64,000 nt of DNA, taken from the NCBI GenBank assembly GCA_000750105.3, contig JPHH03000020.1, positions 1-64,000 of the forward strand. Reading direction: 5' to 3'. Below are positions 21,086 through 31,743 of this stretch, one piece after another (position 1 is the first letter of the stretch; every line of letters begins with the position of its first letter). The notes under the pieces are model-generated. The model searched no databases and was not told where the DNA came from. It was given only the letters and a program-made list of their open reading frames with translations. A program made the translations under genes and the position numbers. This stretch comes from Tolypocladium sp. Sup5 PDA-1 (Eukaryota; Ascomycota; Sordariomycetes; Hypocreales; Ophiocordycipitaceae).

Positions 21086-23011
21086 ATGCTTCTCAGAGGC
21101 GCCGCTGCTGGGCTGGCAGCTCTGCTGTCCGTCTTTGCGCCCCTGGCCTCAGCCAACCCCGTGGCAAACAAGGGCAACTTCACCTACAATGCCCGGCACT
21201 TTCTCCTCAATGGCGAGCCTTTCCAGATCATCGGTGGTCAGATGGACCCGCAGCGCATCCCCAAGGAATACTGGCGGCAGCGGCTACAGATGGCTCGGGC
21301 CATGGGCCTCAACACCATCTTCAGCTACATCTTCTGGAACAACCTGGAGCCCAGCCCGGGCCAATGGAACTTCAAGGGCCGAAACGATGTGGCTCAATTC
21401 TTCCGCATTGCCCAGGAGGAGGACCTCCACGTTGTGCTCCGGCCTGGCCCCTATATCTGCGGCGAGCACGAGTGGGGAGGCTTCCCGTCCTGGCTGAGCC
21501 AGATCCCCGGCATGCAGGTCCGCCAGAACAATGGCCCCTTCCTGAATGCGACGAAGGGGTATCTCGATCGTCTGGGCTCGGAGCTCCGAAGGCTTCAGGT
21601 CACCAACGGCGGCCCCATCTTGATGACGCAGCTAGAGAACGAATACGGAAGCTTCGACAAGGACAAGAAGTATCTGCAAGCGATGGCCGACATGTTGAGG
21701 GACAACTTCAACGTCTTCCTCTACACCAACGATGGCGGTGGCCAAAGCTATCTTGATGGCGGCTCGCTGCACGGCGTGCTCGCGCAGACGGACGGCGACC
21801 CAAAGACCGGATTCGCGGCTCGAGACAAATACGTCACCGACCCGACCTGCCTAGGTCCGCTTCTCGATGGCGAGTACTACATCACCTGGATTGACGACTG
21901 GTCCAGCAACTCGCCACACCAAATCACCTCGGGGAACCAGGGCGCCATGACGGCAGTTGTCAATGACCTCGAATGGATCCTCCAGGGCAACAACTCGTTC
22001 AGCATCTACATGTTCCACGGCGGCACGAACTGGGGGTTCGAGAACGGAGCCATCTGGGCCAATGACCGCACCATGGCCGTAACTTCGAGCTACGACTATG
22101 GCGCACCACTGGATGAGAGCGGCAGGCCAACCGAGGTTTATCACAAGCTTCGAGACATGATCTCCAAATACATCCCCGCCGGGAGCATTCCCGACATTCC
22201 TCAGGCCCCTAGTCTAGCAGAGGTACAAGAATTCTCGCTGGAGCCCGTCTTGACTCTTTTTGAGACTCGCTCAGCGCAGCCGGACAAGCAATCTGCACAG
22301 CCTGTTACCATGGAGTCCCTTGGCCAGTCATACGGCTTCATCCTGTACGAGCACAGGGTCGCCAAGGCTGCGAGCGGTGTCCTCGCCCCGGGTGACGGGC
22401 CGCGCGATCGAGTCATTGTCTACGTCAATGGAGCCAAAGTCGGTGTCATTGATAGGACGTATGTCACTCCCGGCTCGGTGCAAGTATCTCTGAAGGAGGG
22501 CGACCTCGTGCAGCTGCTAGTCGAGAATGTTGGCCGCGTCGACTACTCTTACAAGCTTAAGGAGCAGCAAAAGGGCATCGTTGGCAATGTCACCGTGGGC
22601 CAGGGTAGCGTCCTGGAAGGGTGGTCGATGTACTCGCTCCCATTGTCCACGCTGCCATCTGGACTTTCGGGGGGCAAGACGGCCAGCCCCAAGGACAATG
22701 GCCCGCCAGTTTTTTACACGGGATCTTTCAAGCTTCCAAGCGGCGCAAAGTCTGATCTCAGCGGCGACACCTTCCTTGCTCTCCCCAAGGGCATCAAGGG
22801 CCAGGTCTGGGTCAACGGCATCAACCTGGGACGCTACTGGACCGTCGGTCCCCAGCAGAGTCTGTATGTCCCAGGCTGCTACATCAAGGACCATGGATAT
22901 TCTAACGACGTCGTTGTCCTGGAGCTTGAGCCGAGTGCCGATACGCAACTCACTGGCAAGGGAATTGCTACCAGGGAGTGGGGCAACAACCCGGATCCTG
23001 ATGCTCCATGA
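21086..23011 (+). CDS. Secreted GH35 beta-galactosidase (short type)
   Basis: This is a 641-residue, single-exon protein with a signal peptide at about 1-23 (LAALLSVFAPLASA). The GH35 barrel contains the acid/base Glu about 186 in TQLENEYGSF and the nucleophile Glu about 263 in DGEYYITWIDDW, plus the family segments RPGPYICGEHEWGGFP and FHGGTNWGFENGA. C-terminal beta-jelly-roll domains end with KGQVWVNGINLGRYW. At about 640 residues it matches the short animal/bacterial-like GH35 form rather than the roughly 1000-residue fungal LacA form. It would remove beta-linked galactose from galactans, xyloglucan or other plant galactosides outside the cell. The start is fixed by the signal peptide. It is divergent from GH27 and tail to tail with the second MFS gene 143 bp away. 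Confidence 0.93.
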   Translation: MLLRGAAAGLAALLSVFAPLASANPVANKGNFTYNARHFLLNGEPFQIIGGQMDPQRIPKEYWRQRLQMARAMGLNTIFSYIFWNNLEPSPGQWNFKGRNDVAQFFRIAQEEDLHVVLRPGPYICGEHEWGGFPSWLSQIPGMQVRQNNGPFLNATKGYLDRLGSELRRLQVTNGGPILMTQLENEYGSFDKDKKYLQAMADMLRDNFNVFLYTNDGGGQSYLDGGSLHGVLAQTDGDPKTGFAARDKYVTDPTCLGPLLDGEYYITWIDDWSSNSPHQITSGNQGAMTAVVNDLEWILQGNNSFSIYMFHGGTNWGFENGAIWANDRTMAVTSSYDYGAPLDESGRPTEVYHKLRDMISKYIPAGSIPDIPQAPSLAEVQEFSLEPVLTLFETRSAQPDKQSAQPVTMESLGQSYGFILYEHRVAKAASGVLAPGDGPRDRVIVYVNGAKVGVIDRTYVTPGSVQVSLKEGDLVQLLVENVGRVDYSYKLKEQQKGIVGNVTVGQGSVLEGWSMYSLPLSTLPSGLSGGKTASPKDNGPPVFYTGSFKLPSGAKSDLSGDTFLALPKGIKGQVWVNGINLGRYWTVGPQQSLYVPGCYIKDHGYSNDVVVLELEPSADTQLTGKGIATREWGNNPDPDAP

Positions 23012-23154
23012 TTGACTTTATTTTGCTTTGCATCGCGATTTCACTTCAGCAGGTTGTTATGATCGATTGAGTGAACATCATGAGACAATGTGCTTTCAAG
23101 ATGTTTTGTATTCCCACAGAATAGTGGAATGAAATGTGTCCGCTGTCTTTTTGC

Positions 23155-24803
23155 TTAAACCAGGTACCTGAATCCCTTTCTCATCCGCAGAGATTCATCG
23201 TTGCTGTCAATAACGTCGCCCTCTGGTTGCTGCTCGGCGACTTCGTGGGTCTCGGTCTCCTCCAGCTTCTTGTTCAAGTTGCTCAGCATCATTCGGAACA
23301 CCCAGCACCCGGCAATGGTGATGCCGAACATGGACAGCACGATGCCATAGCTCTTGCGGTAGCCGTTGTCCTTGAGGTTCCAGACGTAGGATCCAGCCAC
23401 GTTACCAAGCTGGCTGAAGGCGTTGATCATGGCGATGGCGACGGCGCGCTTGGCAGGGGGTCGGGGGAACGACGAGCTGATCCACGAGTAGAAGACGATG
23501 AAGCCCGCGTAGGATCCTGCCTGCAGGAAGAGGGCGATGTAGCGCGCGGCGACGTTGAGCGTCGACATGCTGATGACGAAGCCCACTATGCCCATGAGGA
23601 TGGGACCGACAATGTGCCAGAACTGCGGAGCGCTGTTAGCTTCAAGCTTCGCATCTCGGTAGATAATCGATCACACTGACCTTTTCCTGGGTCCGATCGG
23701 CATGCCAGGAAACGAGGATGGACACCAGGCACGAGAAGACCCACGGAGGGGAGCTCATGAGCAGCGTAGGGACGTAGTCGAAGCCAAGAGTGCCGGTGAG
23801 GGTGGGCTGTTGCGTTGTCAGCATACCCATTCAATCACGATTAGAACCAGTTGAGACTTACGAAGAAAGCGTTGAAGGACAGGCCGACAACGTAGGCAGT
23901 AAAGGTGAGCATCATGACGTAAATCTTCACATCAGACAGGGCCATCATCAAGCCGTCAAAGGCGCCCTGGTCGTCGGCGTCCTTGTCCGCCTCGCCGACA
24001 TCCTCAAACATGCGCAGCTGCGCGACGAGCCTCTCCTCCTCGGTGAAGCCGCGGGCGTTGTGCGGCAGGTCTGGGAGGATAAAGGCAGCCGAGAGGGCAA
24101 CAGCCATGGTGATGGCGCCCTCGATCCAGAAGAGCCACCGCCACGCGGCGTGGCCCAGCACGCCCTGCATGTTGGAGAGCACGCCAGCGCCGACCAGGGC
24201 AGAGAAGGCGTTGGAGATGAGGTTGCCGCAGAAGAGGACGGCGTTTCGCGTCGTCAGCTCCCGCCGGGTGTACCACTTGGACAGGATGAGCAGGGCACCC
24301 GGGAGGAAGGCGGCCTCGATGAAGCCCAGGAAGAAGCGGATGACCACCATGCCGGTAAAGTCATTGGCGATGCCGGACAGGGTCGAGATGAGGCCCCAGA
24401 GCAGCATGGCGCAGGAGATGTAGAGCGACGGCCGCTGGATGCGGTTGATGAACATGTTGGACGGCACCTGCATCAGGATGTAGCCGACGTACAGGATGCT
24501 CAGGCAGGTCGCGTACTGCGTGCTGTCGAGCTTGAGGTCGTCCCGCAGGCCCTTGAGGCGCGCGGCGGCGATGTTGTTGCGGTCGAGGTAGTTCATGATG
24601 TAGATGAGCACGAAGAGGCCGCACCGCGCGTCGAGCTTGCGCTTCAGCTGCTTCTCGACGATAACCCGCCGCTCGGGATCGATGTAGAATGGCTGGGCAT
24701 CCTGGGCTGCCGCATCCACGTGCTCCAGGTTCTGTACATCCTGCTTCTCGGAGTCGAAGTGGGCGTTGGCGGCCTGCGCCTGGGTAATGTCGTCGCCGGC
24801 CAT
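23155..24803 (-). CDS. MFS transporter, DAL5/ACS type (second cluster transporter)
   Basis: The predicted protein has 511 residues from three exons: 23862-24803, 23681-23806 and 23155-23622 on the minus strand. Introns of 55 and 58 bp have GTAAGT and GTCAGT donors. Family features are IYIMNYLDRNNIAAARLKGL in helix 1, GYILMQVPSNMFINR, RFFLGFIEAAFLPGAL, LSKWYTRRELTTRNAV and PDLPHNARGFTEEER. Twelve helices are expected. It resembles nicotinate/allantoate-type permeases more than hexose transporters. The start ATG at 24803 has A at -3 and begins a hydrophilic tail; the frame upstream has no better ATG. It lies between GH35 and the double zinc-cluster regulator. A role in importing a galactoside-derived acid is inferred from context only. 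Confidence 0.9.
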
Positions 24804-27120
24804 GGTCTCGGTGTAAGAGATGGCGTCTCCCTTTGCTATAGAGTAACTTATAATACCACTTTTCGAGCAAACGGATCCAGGAACGGGCACGCAAGACGGG
24901 CGCCACGGCTCCTCGGGGGCTCCCTTTAAATAACTGAGTTTTACGAGTAAACCGCCGCCATCCCACCCTCCATCCCGCAATCCCGCACCTCCACAACTCA
25001 GGTCCCAGCCCCCCAACCTCTGCCCCAAGCCATCAGGCTTCCCCCACCCTTCTCCAGTCCTTCTTCTGCACCGGCCGGGGCCACTCTGCGGAGAGTCGAC
25101 ATCATCGGTCCCGAGCTGGCCGCCCTGGGCAGACGGGATGATGCTTGTTCGGCGCCTTGGCGTGGCCGGAATGTCACCGAGCGGAGTCTGGATTCACGGG
25201 CACATTGTTCGTCTTGTCTGATTCTCCGCCCAACAGCCCACCGCGCGCTCCAACGCAATACCAGGAGACCACCGGATCAGCAGAGATTTCGCGTGGCCGC
25301 GTTTCACTCAATCTGGGGAGCGACGGCGGCCCCTGGTAGCTTCCCGACGTCGTACTCGTACAGTACAGGATCGAGCGTTGACCTTTCGAACCGCGCTGAA
25401 TTGGTGGTGGCGGCGTTGATGGCTTCGCCCAGCCGGACATCGCGGCACTGGACGCGGCAACTGGGCACCTCGCAGCAGATCATTTTGGCTGCAGAATGCC
25501 GGCAAGATTCCCCGTTGCGCCATTATTCGGCACTGTTCCAGCCCTGCGGCAAATGACAACGGTGTGGGTGGTTCACTTCTGCGTGGCGGACGGATGGTCG
25601 CGTGGGGGTACGATTTGGCAGATCCGCATGGCTTTTGATCCTTCTCCACGTCCTCTGAGACGTTGTTCCTTTCGCTAGCTGTTATCTTACCCCGTACTCC
25701 ATGTAAACAGTAAAACAGAGCCAAACATGTATAAACAATTCGTGATCCAAGTTTCTTCATCAGTCAAGCTTACAAAAGCTGTGCCCTGACGAGGACAGAC
25801 AATGACACGATGTTGCGGTCAGCCTGGTGGAACTGCCCCGAACTGATTCATGGCCATCTGCAACCCATGGTCGCATAACCGCTAGCAGCGAGCTATCTCG
25901 TCAGTCTCCACAGGAGAAACCGCCACCATGGGCCATCTCACGGCTAATGACCTTGATCATGGAGACAATCCTCCTGAAGGCTTGCCAACTTGCGTTGGGG
26001 AGAAGCCACCACGGATCTATTCCCGGTGACCCGGTTGAAAGGTCTCCCAGTCCGCTGCTTGAGCGCATGCATGCGCGTGCTCATCCCCGCGGAACTGCTC
26101 TTTGCCCCATAAACGCCACGGCATCCGCGGGGATTCAGTCTGCCCGCTCTTTCAATCACGTTCGGAGGTTGAGAAGTTAATCCGATGCAGTGCACGAACG
26201 AAAGAAGGACGGGTTGGAAGGCTCGCGGCGTCGTAGGATCTTGCTTGCTTCTGTCAGAGGCCTAGATAAGAAGTCGGCCCTAAATGATGACAGTGAGGTA
26301 GTGGTGGATTGCTGCAGAGCCATGTGTGAGAGCGCATTTGTTGAGGAACCTGCGTTGGATGTCTATTAAGGATGCGAAGAACGAGCCTAATCGCTCGACG
26401 GTGTTCTCATGTACATACGTATGCCAGAGGCACAGCAATGCTTCCCGCCACTGTGGTGTTCATCCTTGCTCTAAAGAAATCGATGATTGCCCTCAACTGA
26501 TGGACTGCGCGGCCTCTAGTCCGTAGTCCGTAGTGTTCAGTTTGTCAGATTGACTACCGACCTTTTAACAGCTCGACAACTCTGGTGATCTGTGTGAGAG
26601 CGTCTCTTCCGCCTTCAAACCCCATCTCTTGCACCAGACCACTCGGCGCATGTCTACCTACCTTGGACCTTGAGGGAGACATGGCACGAAGTAGCTGTGG
26701 TCAGTGCCTTGGTTCGGAAGACTCTCTTAACAGCGCAGGTAAACTCTGGCCTAAAACGCGCACACTAATAGCTAGACATACCGACGCTTCAGCCACCAGC
26801 CGACTTTCTATGGCAATGGCTCTCGCTATCGCAATGGAGCTGATCAGTGCATACTTTCAAGGCTTCCGCCGTACGGCTGAGTTTCGCAACGGCGGCTGGA
26901 GATGCCCCCGGATTCCGTCGGACATTGGCGGGGTTTAAGCATCGGCCGAGGCCGGATGCTCCACCCGAGCCGGCGATATTACCTCCGAGAGCCACGAACC
27001 TCGGAACCGAACAGCAATCTCCAGCATCAAGCGCAATGCCCAGCAATAACAGGAATCTCCAACAATAAGAACGACCTCTAGCAATACGGGAGACTCACCC
27101 TCGACATCCTATACCAGGCC
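24804..27120. other. Long intergenic region upstream of the second MFS gene and the regulator
   Basis: No convincing gene is visible. The minus strand has AT-rich TATA-like sequences at about 24853 and 24927-24933 before the MFS gene. A perfect 14-bp palindrome lies at 26063-26076. A minus-strand frame at 25308-25760 starts with ATG and a hydrophobic stretch, but the remainder looks random. Confidence 0.5.
26063..26076. promoter_or_regulatory. 14-bp perfect palindrome
   Basis: GCGCATGCATGCGC is fully self-complementary and lies in the region shared by the divergent MFS and regulator genes. It may be a dimeric factor site; nothing else supports a function. Confidence 0.3.
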
Positions 27121-29113
27121 ATGCCTCCTCGGCGCGAGGTCAAGACATGCGACCGCTGCCGGCTGCTCAAGATACGCTGTGACCGAGCCAGTCCTTGCCA
27201 GCACTGCACACGGTCCAACGCGGACTGCTCGCTGCTGCCGGCTCTATCAGCATATGACGAGGCATCCCCCGACTCCGGCGACACCTCCACTGTGCCGTCT
27301 ACGGTTTCGCAGCTCACCGATCAGTCCAAGGCCAGCACCCCGTCGAGCAAACACGCTTCGGATAGCCCGACCAGCCAGGAGATCATCAAGAAGAGGCGGC
27401 GCAGGGCGTGCCTCTCCTGCGTACGTTGTCACCGTCTCAAGGTCAAGTGCGATAAGAAGCAGCCTTGCACGCGATGCCGTTTGTCCGGCTGGGGCAAGCA
27501 CTGCACCTATACGCATAGGATCGAGGATGAGACGACTGCCTCGGAGAGCGGATCGCCTTTTGTCATAGCAGATGAAGAGCCGGAGGCTGTGGTGGCTACG
27601 TGGCACTCAAGGCACCGGGGCCTGAGTCACTGGAAGGCACTGCTTTCAAGGGTGAGCTTTCAATGTTCCCCGGGCATGATCGGGCAGAAACGTGATATAG
27701 TCTCGGGTTGCTAATAGTCACCCATCCCAGCTCAATACACTCTCCGGCATCGAAAACTCCATCTTCCTCACCGCGTCGAAGGAGGTCATCCAAAGACACG
27801 ATGAATGCGCCGCCGGCCGCGCCCTACCGGGCAACTTCCCCTTCAGCAGCCTCGGCGCCGTCAAGTACATCTCTCTCGACAAGGTGCGCGAGCTCGTCGA
27901 AAGCCACCGCGCGCGGCACCGCGAGTATATCGACAGCTACCTCGAGCTGTACCAGTGCATCCACCCCATCATCGACACGTCGCAGTTCCTCACGCAGGTT
28001 GTCAGGTTCTGGGACGACCCGACGTCGACGAATGTCGCGTGGCTCGCCGAGTTCCTCATGGTGCTCTCCCTGGGGTGCTTCTCCGTGCGCAGGGATCCAG
28101 AGCCGACCGTCGAGCTGTGCATGGCTGCCGAGGCGTGTCTGAGCAAGACGCCGTTTTTGCTTCGCCCGAACATATCCACCATGCGGACGCTGTGCCTCGT
28201 GGTCATCACGAAGCAGGTCGTCAATGGAACGTGCTGGTCGTTTGACTCGTGCTGGTCTCTCCTGGGCGTCATTGTGCGCTTGGCCGTGTGCCTGGGCATC
28301 CATCGGCCGCAGCCGCCGCCCGACTCGCTGCCTGTCGTGTTCCGCGACTGGGAGTCCAGCCAGATTCTATGGACAACTATTCTATATTTCAATATCCAAA
28401 TGGCCATGACGACTGGGATGCCGTCCTGCCTGTCGTCGGAAGAGATGCTGCGGGACTACGGCACCCTCTCCTGGAGCTTTGCGACACTCGACACCCCTGC
28501 GTCGGCCTGGCACGCCGTCATCCACACCTCCTGTCCCACGATCCTCCGCGTCATATCGCGGGTGAACTCGGACGTGGACAAGCCCTCGTACGAGGAGATC
28601 CTCGAGTACAGCGCGCGTGTCCGCGAGCTCAAGAGCGTGCTGGACCGCGTCCAGGGCCACAACACCACGCTGCGCATCGCGCTCGACGTCTTCTTCCGAC
28701 GGGTCATCCTCGTGCTGCACCGCCGCCACGCGCTGGAGCCCGACGCGCCCTCGCGGTACCCCGTGTCGTACTGGTCGTCGCTCGAGTGCAGCCTCGCGCT
28801 GCTCGTGCACCACCGCGACCTGTGCGACAAGGACCGCCGGGTCATGGGGCTCGACCTCATGGGCGACCTCTACATGCTCGACTTCTTCGCGGCGGCGCTG
28901 ACGGCGAGCACGCACCTGCTGCGAAAGGACGCGCCGCTGGCGGTTGGGTTTGCGATTTGGCCGCGGCGGACGATCCTGGACACGCTGGAGGCGTGTACGG
29001 AGATCTGGGCGGAAAAGGAGCACAGGTCGCTCTGCTTCCACAGCGGCTATCGCCTCCTCAGGGCGGTTGTTGGTGTGCTGTCGGGGATGTACAGCGGGCA
29101 ATCTGGTTCCTGA
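27121..29113 (+). CDS. Transcription factor with two tandem Zn2Cys6 clusters
   Basis: The predicted protein has 637 residues from exons 27121-27651 and 27731-29113. The 79-bp intron is in phase 0 with acceptor CCCAG. Residues 10-36 form one zinc binuclear cluster (Cys 10, 13, 20, 26, 29, 36; spacing 2-6-5-2-6). Residues 100-128 form a second (Cys 100, 103, 110, 116, 119, 128; spacing 2-6-5-2-8). A Ser/Thr/Pro-rich linker separates them and a KKRRRR basic run precedes the second. The remainder matches the fungal-specific middle homology region, including WTTILYFNIQMAMTTGMPS. Most fungal regulators carry one cluster. It lies between the second MFS gene and the galactonate dehydratase and is the likely local activator, inferred from position. 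Confidence 0.9.
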
Positions 29114-29625
29114 ATTGGCCGTGGGCGAGGCTGTGTGCCGAAATATAAACGGCATGGAACAAGCGGGAACGTGGGCGAGAAATAGAATTCGGAGCAATCA
29201 ACCGCAATCCTGGTACCTTAATTACCGTTATGCCTGCGAGGCAAAAGCAGAAGCATCTTCAGAAGAAGAAGGGGGTCGAAGTCACCGAAGCACAATAATT
29301 CAGGGATCCGATTGTACTTTGTATACCCAGTAAGACAGAATTCAAGACCGCTCTTTCCAAGAGGACGAAATGGTTAATGTCACAAAGCCTGTTGGAACAG
29401 CCGCACCTCGTCGTTGCGCACCAATGAACATCCCCGTGCCGTCCGCCTCAATCGCCGGTTCCGGAGCGGGGCATCGGCTCCGTGGGGGTACAACCACGGA
29501 GCTGCACCCGTACATAAAACGGCAACCTACCTACCCACCAGCACCTCGTTTGCGGGGAAAGAGAACCGACTTTAACCCAGCACACTCCGTACTGCCCGCA
29601 TCGTCGTTCACATTTTCATCTCAAC
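29114..29625 (+). promoter_or_regulatory. Intergenic region with TATA-like box for the dehydratase
   Basis: A CATAAAA sequence at about 29513-29519 lies some 110 bp before the galactonate dehydratase ATG. No gene is seen in the interval. Confidence 0.45.
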
Positions 29626-30981
29626 ATGGGGAAGATTGCAAAGATCGAGTACTTCCGCGTGCCCCCGCGGTGGCTGTTCGTCAAGATCGCCGACGAGCAC
29701 GGCAACGTCGGCTGGGGCGAGGCGTCGCTCGAGGGGCACACGCAGGCCGTCGAGGGTTGCCTCGATGCGTGGACCAAGCAGTACACTGGCCTGGAAGCCG
29801 AGTGAGTTCATCGGACGTCGGGGGTGTTCAAGTCATCACTCCGCTGACACTGCGCCAGCGACATTGAGCAGATATGGCAAATGTCGTGGCGCAAGGGGTT
29901 CTACAGAGGCGGGCCCGTCTTGATGAGCGCCCTGTCCGGGATAGACATTGCGCTCTGGGATCTCAAAGGTGTGCCCTCGTCTTTCCTGAGCCTACACAGC
30001 TATACAGCAGCAGGCTAACCTGTCATGTGGTCACAGCCAGGAAGCTCAACGTGCCCATCTACCAGCTGCTCGGCGGGAAGCTCCGCGACAAGCTCAAGGT
30101 GTACGCCTGGATCGGCGGTGACAGGCCATCAGACGTCGAGACGCAGGCGTAAGTTTCCAACATTGAGTTGATCTTGAGAAGTGGCGCTCGATGGCCCATC
30201 TGACAGGCAGCTGATGCACTTACTCGGCAGTCTCGCCCGCAAGGCCCAGGGCTTCACCGCGGTCAAGATGAACGGCACCGAGGACCTCGCGTGGCTCGAC
30301 TCGCCCTCGGCGCTCGACTCGTGCGTCGAGCGCGTCCAGGCCGTCCGGGCCCTTGGCATGGACGTCGGCGTCGACTTCCACGGCCGCGCCCACCGCCCCA
30401 TGGCGAAGCAACTCGCCGCGCGGCTCGAGCCCCATCGGCCCATGTTCATCGAGGAGCCGCTGCTGTCCGAGCACGTCGAGGGCATTCGCGAGCTCTCCCG
30501 GCAGACGCCCATCCCCATCGCGCTGGGCGAGCGCCTCCACAGCCGCTGGGACCTCAAGCCCTTCCTCGAGGCGCCGGCCTGCATCGACATCGTGCAGCCG
30601 GACATCTGCCACGTCGGGGGCATCTCGGAGCTGCGCCGCGTGGCCGCCCTCGCGGAGGCGTACGACGTGCCCATCGCGCCGCACTGCCCGCTGGGGCCCA
30701 TTGCCCTGGCGGCGAGCCTGCAGGTGGCCGCCGCGACGCCCAACTTTGCCATCCAGGAGATGAGCCTGGGGATCCATTACAACGTGGGCGGGTACGACCT
30801 GCTGAGCTACATCAAGAACCCCGAGATATGGGACGTCGCGGACGGCTACGTTGAGCTGATGAAGGGCCTCGGACTGGGCATTGAGATTGACGAGGGTTTG
30901 GTCCGGGAGGCGAGCAAGGGCTGCGAGCCTTGGGTGAGTCCCGGCTTCGTCGGTCCTGGGGGGGAGCTTCGCGAGTGGTGA
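29626..30981 (+). CDS. dgoD: D-galactonate dehydratase (enolase superfamily, DgoD type)
   Basis: The predicted protein has 382 residues from exons 29626-29801, 29859-29968, 30037-30148 and 30231-30981. Introns are 57, 68 and 82 bp with GTGAGT, GTGTGC and GTAAGT donors. The length equals that of bacterial DgoD. Conserved segments are [42 protein letters not shown], the metal ligand Asp about 181 with His 183 in VDFHGR, Glu about 207 in FIEEP, Glu about 233 in ALGERL, and [12 protein letters not shown]. The reaction is dehydration of D-galactonate to 2-keto-3-deoxy-D-galactonate using Mg2+. Substrate is inferred from this close match, and related acid-sugar dehydratases remain possible. The acceptor TCGGCAG for the last exon was chosen by frame. 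It links the secreted galactosidases to an oxidative galactose route. Confidence 0.9.
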
Positions 30982-31185
30982 CGTGACGCTATGGTGCGCT
31001 AATCATAAGGTTGTGGGCCGCATGACGGCTTGATCTGGGGTCAGATGTCAGCAACATGTCGAGTATTGCTTGGTACCTTAGGCGGAACTTAAAGTTGAGG
31101 GGTGCAGCAGTGTATCATGATGTCGACGCCTCCTGTCAATGAAGCGGCACACCAACTGGATCACGCCCATATTTTAGCATTACCG

Positions 31186-31382
31186 TAAGACGCGTAGACG
31201 AGGGCGCCGGTGAGGGTATGGAGGCCTATCTCGATGGTACCTAGGGCCCGATGGACCTACGTAGTCCTTTGGGGGTTTCTCGTCCATGAAGGAGAACCAG
31301 CACATGGAGAAGCTGTGGGTGAAGACGACCATAGTCATAGCGATAAAGCTGTCGGTAAAGGTGACGCCCCCCTTGGGCCACA
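31186..31382 (-). pseudogene. Partial duplicate of the neighbouring amino-acid permease gene
   Basis: About 195 bp match bases 32318-32517 of the permease gene in the same orientation, with scattered substitutions and indels. Encoded fragments such as WPKGGVTFTDSFIAMTMVVF and SFSMCWFSFMDE copy the permease segment, then the frame fails. No start or other exons are present. It is a truncated, non-functional copy lying between the dehydratase and the intact permease. The remainder of 30982-31743 shows nothing recognisable. Confidence 0.8.
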
Positions 31383-31743
31383 AATCATTGCGGTCACGAG
31401 CACTGGTTTGACTTTGCGGGTAGTCTGCTTGTTGCCTCGAGCTATCCCTTTTGGTGTGAAGGCTCTAGCCTTGTATTTCCCCGTATTTCCCGTATCCGTC
31501 GCTGTTCCTCGATATTGAGATGGCATGATTATGAGAGACCTATTCGAAACACGTAATGACACGGGAACGGAGCTTTCCTATGATCCAATTCAAGCCCTGT
31601 GGTGGGTTCTCTAAATAATACAGTGCTTCATCTCCGCCACATCCAGTGCGGCGGTCCAGGGTCTACAGCCCGACCTCGTCAACTCGCCAGAGCGTCATCA
31701 GAACGTAAACAGGGAGCCTAACGCCATCGCCATGCTGATCTTC

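Noticed and set aside
23790..24929. 379-residue plus-strand open frame
   Set aside because: Antisense to the second MFS gene.
25308..25760. 150-residue minus-strand frame with ATG and hydrophobic start
   Set aside because: The remainder is Arg/Pro/Ser-rich without domain or splice support; kept only as a mention in the intergenic entry.
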